From contig CANRBW010000107.1 in assembly GCA_947628975.1 (NCBI GenBank), forward strand, positions 1-5,659: DNA of 5,659 bases. The letters run 5' to 3'. Position 1 is the first letter of the stretch; each line of letters starts with the position of its first letter. The notes below the pieces were generated by a model. It was not told the DNA's origin and searched no databases. It saw only the letters and a program-made list of their open reading frames with translations. The position numbers and the translations under genes are program-made. This DNA is from an uncultured Oscillospiraceae bacterium (GTDB lineage Bacteria; Bacillota; Clostridia; Oscillospirales; Oscillospiraceae). Shown here in pieces: positions 1 through 5,659 of the stretch.

Positions 1-348
1 CCCCGTCTCCAGGATCTTCTCCGGCGTGTCCTCCAGTCTGAGCAGGACCATGTCGGTGCGGTGGACCATCACGTCGGCGGCGGTGGTGTTGTCAAACTGG
101 AAGATGTTCTCGATCATCTCCCGCTCCTCCTGCTGGATGGCGCCGGTCTCCTCCCCGGCGTCCACCATCTGAAGGATCTCCTCCTCCGAGACCTGCTCCG
201 GCTCCCTGCCGGTGAGCCGGGCCACCAGCCGCTTGAAGCGGCTCTCGTTGGAGGCGATGCGGTAGGTCTGTACCAGGGCGCACAGCCCCAGGGCCAAGCA
301 GGCCGCGCCCAGACAGACGGTCAGGATGAGCCACGATCGGTCGTCCAC
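1..348 (-). CDS. CorC/HlyC-like CBS-domain membrane protein, N-terminal part (C-terminus beyond window)
   Basis: 116 codons run from a GTG at 348 to the left edge with no stop, so the gene is partial. Residues about 6-25 (WLILTVCLGAACLALGLCAL) form one hydrophobic helix. A short basic linker follows (SRFKRLVARLTG), then an acidic segment containing SEEEILQMV and QQEEREMIENIFQFDN. It then reads ADVMVHRTDMVLL, which matches the entry into the first CBS domain of CorC/HlyC and CNNM-type proteins (usually EEEREMIENVFELDD...VMTPRTDV). Known members are tied to magnesium/cobalt efflux or are annotated as hemolysins; the actual substrate cannot be read here. The usual four-helix DUF21 (CNNM transmembrane) domain of about 180 residues is absent: a single helix stands in its place. 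The GTG is chosen because AGGGGG lies 9 nt upstream; a TTG two codons upstream is too close to that site. Upstream is a repeat-filled spacer with a promoter. Family call is good; function is uncertain. Confidence 0.78.
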   Translation of the reverse strand, partial: MDDRSWLILTVCLGAACLALGLCALVQTYRIASNESRFKRLVARLTGREPEQVSEEEILQMVDAGEETGAIQQEEREMIENIFQFDNTTAADVMVHRTDMVLLRLEDTPEKILETG

Positions 349-363
349 GGACAAATTCCCCCT
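349..363 (-). promoter_or_regulatory. Ribosome binding site of the CorC-like gene
   Basis: Read on the minus strand, AGGGGG (363-358) is followed by 9 nt and then the GTG start at 348. This spacing decides the start. The site lies just outside the hairpin repeats, so it is not itself part of a repeat unit, and I see no C-rich partner in the array that would obviously sequester it. Confidence 0.6.
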
Positions 364-476
364 ATGTAAACAGAAATATACGGCCCCCGCCGGAATAGCC
401 GCTCTGCGGCGGCGTCCTGATAACAGCCGTTCTGCGGCTATGATAGCGCATCCGCGCCAGCGGTGCGCTGTCATTT

Positions 477-520
477 GCCATCCTTTGCGGTTCCGCCCGC
501 AGGGCGGGAGCAAAGGCGGC
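477..520. repeat. H3 hairpin, copy 1
   Basis: Outer stem: GCC (477-479) with GGC (518-520). Middle stem: CCTTTGC (482-488) with GCAAAGG (510-516). Inner stem: CCGCCC (493-498) with GGGCGG (502-507) around a GCA loop. An asymmetric internal loop (GGTT opposite GA) separates the middle and inner stems. No T-run follows on either strand, so it does not resemble an intrinsic terminator. Confidence 0.75.
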
Positions 521-580
521 ATGTATAATAGACGCCTTGCGGCTATGATAGCGCATCCGCGCAGCGGTGCGCTGTCATGC

Positions 581-624
581 GCCATCCTTTGCGGTTCCCG
601 GCGAAGCCGGGGAGCAAAGGCGGC
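581..624. repeat. H3 hairpin, copy 2
   Basis: It has the same 44-nt architecture as the copy at 477-520. GCC (581-583) pairs with GGC (622-624), and CCTTTGC (586-592) pairs with GCAAAGG (614-620). The GGTT/GA internal loop is identical, but the inner stem is CCCGGC (597-602) with GCCGGG (606-611) around a GAA loop. Three of the six inner base pairs are flipped relative to copy 1, and all still pair. Confidence 0.75.
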
Positions 625-651
625 ATCCCGGATAATAGACGCCTTGCGGCT

Positions 652-679
652 ATTATAGCACAAAAATCCGAAATGTCCA
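652..679 (-). promoter_or_regulatory. Predicted sigma-A promoter with extended -10, reading toward the CorC-like gene
   Basis: On the minus strand, TGGACA (679-674; one mismatch to TTGACA) is followed by a 16-nt spacer ending in TGC, then a perfect TATAAT (657-652). The TGC makes this an extended -10 (TGCTATAAT). The -35 begins only 8 nt past the recD2 stop codon. The -10 sits inside the outer arm of the last H1 repeat copy. Transcription would begin near 645 and run through the whole repeat array, giving a leader of about 300 nt before the GTG at 348. I see no comparably good promoter nearer to that gene. Activity is inferred from consensus match only. Confidence 0.6.
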
Positions 680-687
680 GAGGGGGC

Positions 688-2910
688 TTATCCCTCCTCC
701 GCCTCCCCGGCCAGGCGGGCCCGGAGGGCGGAGTAGCGCCGCTGGGGACGGTCGTTTTCCACCATGCGGCCGAAGACCCGCTTGTCCCCCACCGTCACCA
801 GCAGGCTCCTGGCCCTGGTGACGGCGGTGTAGAGCACGCTGCGGGTCAACAGCATGGGGGGCACGTCCAGGCAGGCGAAGACGACGGCGGGATACTCGCT
901 CCCCTGGGACTTGTGGACGGTGACGGCGTAGGCCAGCTCCAGCTCCCCCAGCGCGTCGGCGGGGTAGAGGACCTGGCGGCCGTCGAAGTCCACCGTCAGG
1001 GCGGAGCCGTCCCGCTCCACCTGGGCGATCCGGCCGATGTCGCCGTTGAACACCCCCAGGCCGGACTCTCCCCGGACCGGGTCCAGCCACATGGCGTCGT
1101 AGTTGTTCTTCACCTGCATCACCCGGTCCCCCAGGCGGAAGACGATCTCCCCCCAGGGCCGCTGGGGCTTGTCCGGGGCGGGGGGGTTCAGCGTCTCCTG
1201 GAGCAGGCGGTTCAGCTCGAAGGTGCCCATGGGGCCCTTCCGGGTGGGGGTCAGGACCTGGATCTGGTCGGCGGGGACGCCCATGCGGCCGGGCAGCCGC
1301 TCCCCCACCAGCTCCACCACCGTCCGGGCCGCCTCCCGGCTCTTCAGCCGGGTCAGGAAGAAGAAGTCCCCGCCCTGGTTCCTCAACTGGGGCAGGACGC
1401 CGTGGTGGATCTCGTGGGCGCTGCGGATGATGGCGCTCTGGGCCGCCTGGCGGAAGATCTGGACCAGGGAGACCGCGGGGATGGTCCCGCTCTTGACCAG
1501 GTCGGCCAACAGCGCCCCCGGCCCCACCGAGGGCAGCTGGTTGGGGTCCCCCACCAGCACCAGGCGGCAGTCGCTCTTCAGCCCGGCCAGCAGGGCGGCC
1601 ATCAGGGGCACGTCCACCATGGAGGTCTCGTCCACGATGACCGCGTCCTGCTTCAGCGGGTCCCGCTGGTCGTGGGTGAAGTAGGGCCGCCCGGTCTTGG
1701 GGTCGAAGTGGGTCTCCAGCAGGCGGTGGATGGTATACGCCTCCTGGCCGCAGGTCTCCCCCAGCCGCTTGGCCGCCCGGCCGGTGGGGGCGGCCAGGGC
1801 GGTGTCCAGCCCCATGTGGGCGAAGAGGGCCAGCACCCCCCGCAGGGAGGTGGTCTTCCCCGTCCCCGGCCCGCCGGTGAGGAGCATCACCTGGCGGCGG
1901 GCGGCCAGCTCCACCGCCTCCACCTGCTGGGGGGCGTAGGTGATGCCCTGCTCGGCCTGGATCCGCGCCAGCACCTGGTCGAACCGGGCGGGGGGCCGCA
2001 GCTCCGGCCGGGCCATCTCCTCCAGGCGGAGGGCCACATAGCGCTCCGCCTCCAACAGCTCGGAAAGGTACACGCACTCCCGCCCCGCCACCGTCTGCCT
2101 GGCGGTCTTCCGGCGGCGGCACAGCTCGTCCAGGGCCCGCTCCAGGGGCTCCGGCTCCTCCAGGGAGAGCAGCCGCGCCGTGGCCGCCAGGAGCTTGTCC
2201 CCCGGCAAAAAGGTGTGGCCGTTCCCGGCGTTGTGGCGCAGTTCAAACAGCAGGGCGGCCTCCAGCCGCTGGGGGTCCCCCGCGTCGATGCCCAGGGCCA
2301 CGGCCAGGGCGTCGGCGGTCTGGAAGGACACCCCCAGCTCCTCGTCGGTCAACAGATAGGGGTTGGCCCGCAGCTCCTCCAGGGCCTCGTCCCCGTAGCG
2401 GCGGTAGAGGGGCAGGGCCAGCTCCGCGGGGAGGCCGTACCCCCGCAGGAAGTCCAGCAGACGCCGCATCCCCATCTGGGCCCGGAAGTTCTGGGAGATG
2501 TCCCGGGCCCGCTTCGGGGAGAGGCCGGGGAGCCGGGCCAGCCGGTCGGGGTGGTTCTCCAGCACCTCCAGGGTCTCCTCCCCGAACTCCCGCACCAGCT
2601 TTTGGGCGGTGGCGGCGCCCACCCCCTTCACCGCCCCGGAGGACAGGTATTCCAGGATGGCCGCCGCCCCGGTGGGCAGTCTGCGCTCCACCGTCCCGGC
2701 CTTGAACTGCGCGCCGTAGGCGGCGTGGTGACCCCACTCCCCGGTGACGGACAGGACCTCTCCTGGGGACACCCCCGGCATACACCCCACCACCGTCACC
2801 GGCTCCTCCCGGCCCTCCAGGGCCAGGCGCAGGACGGTATAGCCGTTTTCCTCGTTGCGGAAAACGACGCTGTCCACCCTTCCCTCCAGCGCCTGAGCCT
2901 GGTCGGTCAT
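688..2910 (-). CDS. recD2: RecD2-type ATP-dependent DNA helicase (SF1B)
   Basis: This complete protein has 740 residues, normal for RecD2. It is the 5'-3' SF1B helicase of bacteria lacking RecBC partnership, implicated in replication-fork and repair processes. In order: an N-terminal beta-rich region (about 1-75, VFRNEENGYTVLRL); helix-hairpin-helix repeats (about 90-140, SGAVKGVGAATAQKLV and LARLPGLSPKRARDI); and the motor domains. Helicase motifs are APQQ (Q motif, about 326-329), Walker A GGPGTGKTT (346-354), VIVDETSMVD (motif II, D427/E428), LVGDPNQLPSVGPG (motif III, 452-465), QIFRQA (484-489), VTVHKSQGSEY (motif V region, 663-673) and YTAVTRAR (motif VI, 694-701). All catalytic residues are present. 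The long N-terminal HhH extension separates it from the RecD subunit of RecBCD. The ATG is set by GGGAGGTGA just upstream. It overlaps nothing, follows a tiny membrane-peptide gene by 4 nt, and ends in TAA shortly before a promoter for the next gene. Confidence 0.96.
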   Translation of the reverse strand: MTDQAQALEGRVDSVVFRNEENGYTVLRLALEGREEPVTVVGCMPGVSPGEVLSVTGEWGHHAAYGAQFKAGTVERRLPTGAAAILEYLSSGAVKGVGAATAQKLVREFGEETLEVLENHPDRLARLPGLSPKRARDISQNFRAQMGMRRLLDFLRGYGLPAELALPLYRRYGDEALEELRANPYLLTDEELGVSFQTADALAVALGIDAGDPQRLEAALLFELRHNAGNGHTFLPGDKLLAATARLLSLEEPEPLERALDELCRRRKTARQTVAGRECVYLSELLEAERYVALRLEEMARPELRPPARFDQVLARIQAEQGITYAPQQVEAVELAARRQVMLLTGGPGTGKTTSLRGVLALFAHMGLDTALAAPTGRAAKRLGETCGQEAYTIHRLLETHFDPKTGRPYFTHDQRDPLKQDAVIVDETSMVDVPLMAALLAGLKSDCRLVLVGDPNQLPSVGPGALLADLVKSGTIPAVSLVQIFRQAAQSAIIRSAHEIHHGVLPQLRNQGGDFFFLTRLKSREAARTVVELVGERLPGRMGVPADQIQVLTPTRKGPMGTFELNRLLQETLNPPAPDKPQRPWGEIVFRLGDRVMQVKNNYDAMWLDPVRGESGLGVFNGDIGRIAQVERDGSALTVDFDGRQVLYPADALGELELAYAVTVHKSQGSEYPAVVFACLDVPPMLLTRSVLYTAVTRARSLLVTVGDKRVFGRMVENDRPQRRYSALRARLAGEAEEG

Positions 2911-2923
2911 CCTCTCACCTCCC
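2911..2923 (-). promoter_or_regulatory. recD2 ribosome binding site overlapping the upstream stop codon
   Basis: Read on the minus strand, GGGAGGTGA (2923-2915) lies upstream of the ATG at 2910, with 7 nt between GGAGG and ATG. Its last three bases, TGA, are the stop codon of the 33-residue ORF in front. A ribosome finishing the small ORF would therefore sit on the recD2 initiation region, a classic arrangement for translational coupling. Confidence 0.8.
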
Positions 2924-3016
2924 GGTGTTCTTCCCCCGGTACAACAGCCGCCAGGGGATGTAGCTCAACAGATAGGCGGCGGCCAGCGCCCCCAGGACCT
3001 CCAGCACCGCTCCCAC
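2915..3016 (-). CDS. Small (33-residue) predicted single-pass membrane peptide
   Basis: GTG at 3016 to TGA at 2915 gives 33 residues, in the gap between the COG2426-type gene and recD2. Residues about 2-21 (GAVLEVLGALAAAYLLSYIP) are hydrophobic enough for one membrane helix, with a single buried Glu6. The tail (WRLLYRGKNTGR) is basic, predicting a cytoplasmic C-terminus. The start is supported by GGGGGGAGGTGA (3035-3024), whose AGGTGA ends 7 nt before GTG; a second in-frame GTG three codons later is spaced worse. The stop lies in the recD2 Shine-Dalgarno. The same frame stays open further upstream into the neighbouring gene, but only as an overlapping shadow. I do not recognise a family. It could be a real small membrane protein, or a leader ORF whose translation controls recD2. 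Confidence 0.6.
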   Translation of the reverse strand: MGAVLEVLGALAAAYLLSYIPWRLLYRGKNTGR

Positions 3017-3035
3017 GGCGGCATCACCTCCCCCC
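3017..3035 (-). promoter_or_regulatory. Ribosome binding site of the 33-residue ORF
   Basis: On the minus strand a run ending in GGAGGTGA (3031-3024) is 7 nt from the GTG at 3016. It shares the GGGAGGTGA core seen before recD2, which supports real initiation. An ATG also begins inside it at 3024, but that frame gives only a short Trp/Arg/Pro-rich peptide and is unlikely. Confidence 0.55.
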
Positions 3036-3063
3036 AGCCTATGCGGCGGGGCGGGGGTGGGGT

Positions 3064-3564
3064 TCACACCACGGCGGTGGAAAAGAGGTCCACCCCCACC
3101 GCGGTGAGGCCGGTCATGACCAGCCCCGCGGCCAGCACCCCGGCGAAAATACTGCCCGTGGCCCGGCGCAGGGGCATATCCAGAAAGGCGGCCACCAGGG
3201 ACCCGGTCCAGGCCCCCGTCCCCGGCAGGGGGACGGCCACCAGGCAGAACAGGCCCAGGAACTGATACCGGCGCACCCGCTGGCCCTTCAGGTGGGCCTT
3301 CTCCTCCAGGGCGTTCACCATCCCGCCCAGGCGGGGCAGCCGCCGGCGCATCCAGCCGAAGACCCGGCGGACATAGGCCACCAGAAAGGGAACCGGCAGG
3401 ACGTTGCCCAGCACCGCCGCGGCGAAGGCCGCGGGGTAGGACAGGCCCAGCCCCACCCCGAAGGGGATCCCCACCCGCAGCTCGGTGATGGGGATCATGG
3501 AGGCCAGCACGGTAAAGACGAACTCCCCCACCGGCGTCTCGGTGAGCCACTGCATCAACTCCAC
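3064..3564 (-). CDS. COG2426 / PF06695 'small multidrug export' family membrane protein
   Basis: This complete 166-residue, very hydrophobic protein has the family's signature blocks: ITELRVGIPFGVGLG (26-40), VLGNVLPVPFLVAYVRR (51-67) and VAVPLPGTGAWTGSLVAA (109-126). A basic cytoplasmic-looking stretch (72-100) is rich in Arg and Lys. A further helix follows at about 137-156, and the length is typical of the family. The export name is historical and weakly supported; the duplicated half-helix-like segments around ELRxGIPFG and PLPGTGAWTG resemble the re-entrant-loop fold of DedA/VTT membrane proteins, so lipid or ion transport is also possible. Start: GTG at 3564, 4 nt after the uvrA TGA, with GGAGAGGG inside the end of uvrA at a workable distance. 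The ATG three codons in has poorer spacing. Co-transcription with uvrA is likely, perhaps with translational coupling. A longer frame overlapping it (2915-3550) lacks these motifs. Confidence 0.88.
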   Translation of the reverse strand: MELMQWLTETPVGEFVFTVLASMIPITELRVGIPFGVGLGLSYPAAFAAAVLGNVLPVPFLVAYVRRVFGWMRRRLPRLGGMVNALEEKAHLKGQRVRRYQFLGLFCLVAVPLPGTGAWTGSLVAAFLDMPLRRATGSIFAGVLAAGLVMTGLTAVGVDLFSTAVV

Positions 3565-3568
3565 GGCG

Positions 3569-5659
<2,091 letters not shown>

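Larger units (their letters stand above)
392..656. repeat. Tandem array of structured repeats (two full 105-107 bp units plus partial copies)
   Basis: This array fills most of the gene-free spacer between recD2 and the CorC-like gene. Each full unit (420-524 and 525-631) holds three inverted repeats in the same order. H1 has arms ATAATAG and CTATKAT around a short CGC/GCG stem (420-444, 525-549, 632-656). H2 has GCGCA and CCGC pairing with GCGG and TGCGC (446-468, 551-572). H3 is a long two-part hairpin (477-520, 581-624). A third unit stops after H1 at 656, and an extra degenerate H1 core lies at 392-410 (GCCGC-TCT-GCGGC). H1 repeats at 105 and then 107 bp. Frame and base composition argue against coding. 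Possible identities are a dispersed extragenic palindromic or MITE-like element that duplicated locally, or a structured leader RNA. I do not recognise a named family. Confidence 0.85.

Noticed and set aside
524..529. TATAAT on the plus strand within the second repeat unit, as a promoter
   Set aside because: There is no recognisable -35 at 15-19 nt upstream (the region is GGGCGG-like), the TG is placed without the required extra base, and there is no plus-strand gene to drive.
362..556. A 64-codon minus-strand frame in the spacer
   Set aside because: It lies in the repeat array in a different frame from the CorC-like gene, with composition set by the hairpins and no good ribosome binding site.
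392..656. Possible CRISPR array
   Set aside because: Units are about 105 bp, similar along their full length and made of three hairpins, with no short identical repeats separated by unique spacers and no cas genes in view.
326..658. A 110-codon plus-strand frame through the repeats
   Set aside because: The repeated peptide pattern (AAMIAHPR) simply mirrors the DNA repeats. The 107-bp spacing breaks the frame between copies, there is no ribosome binding site, and paired stem substitutions explain the sequence better.
663..700. Possible intrinsic terminator of recD2 (GAGGG...CCCTC around the stop codon, then TTTTT)
   Set aside because: The stem is only about 5 bp, it includes the stop codon, and the T-run is separated from it by more than 10 nt. 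The T-run lies in the spacer of the predicted promoter instead.
2915..3550. A 211-codon minus-strand frame overlapping the COG2426-type gene
   Set aside because: Most of it is an out-of-frame shadow of that gene, Gly/Arg/Pro-rich and without its motifs. Only the last 33 codons, after their own ribosome binding site, look real.

Overview
The window is a stretch of GC-rich bacterial chromosome with every supported gene on the minus strand, so the genes are read from the right edge to the left. Strong GGAGG-type ribosome binding sites, frequent GTG starts, a RecD2-type helicase without any RecB/RecC partner, and G/C-dominated third codon positions suggest a high-GC Firmicute. My best guess is a gut Oscillospiraceae/Clostridia lineage (Flavonifractor-like), but this is inference from style only, not from a database match.

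Layout from right to left: (1) 5659-3569, the C-terminal three quarters of UvrA, the damage-recognition ATPase of nucleotide excision repair, whose N-terminus lies outside the window; (2) 3564-3064, a small polytopic membrane protein of the COG2426/PF06695 'small multidrug export' family, starting 4 nt after the uvrA stop; (3) 3016-2915, a 33-residue predicted single-pass membrane peptide with its own Shine-Dalgarno sequence, whose stop codon lies inside the recD2 Shine-Dalgarno; (4) 2910-688, a complete recD2 helicase gene; (5) 687-349, a gene-free spacer with a tandem array of about 105-107 bp units built from three hairpins, plus a near-consensus sigma-A promoter at its recD2-proximal end pointing left; (6) 348-1, the start of a membrane-anchored CBS-domain protein of the CorC/HlyC type, cut off by the left edge.

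Genes 1-4 are packed tightly enough to be one transcription unit that pairs two DNA-repair enzymes with two small membrane proteins. The CorC-like gene probably has its own transcript, which would carry a structured leader of roughly 300 nt made of the repeat array. The array is the least ordinary part of the window. Its two full copies differ by paired substitutions that preserve a stem, so the folded form (RNA or DNA) appears to be what is maintained. Nothing here looks like a defence island, CRISPR array, tRNA, rRNA, transposase or prophage.
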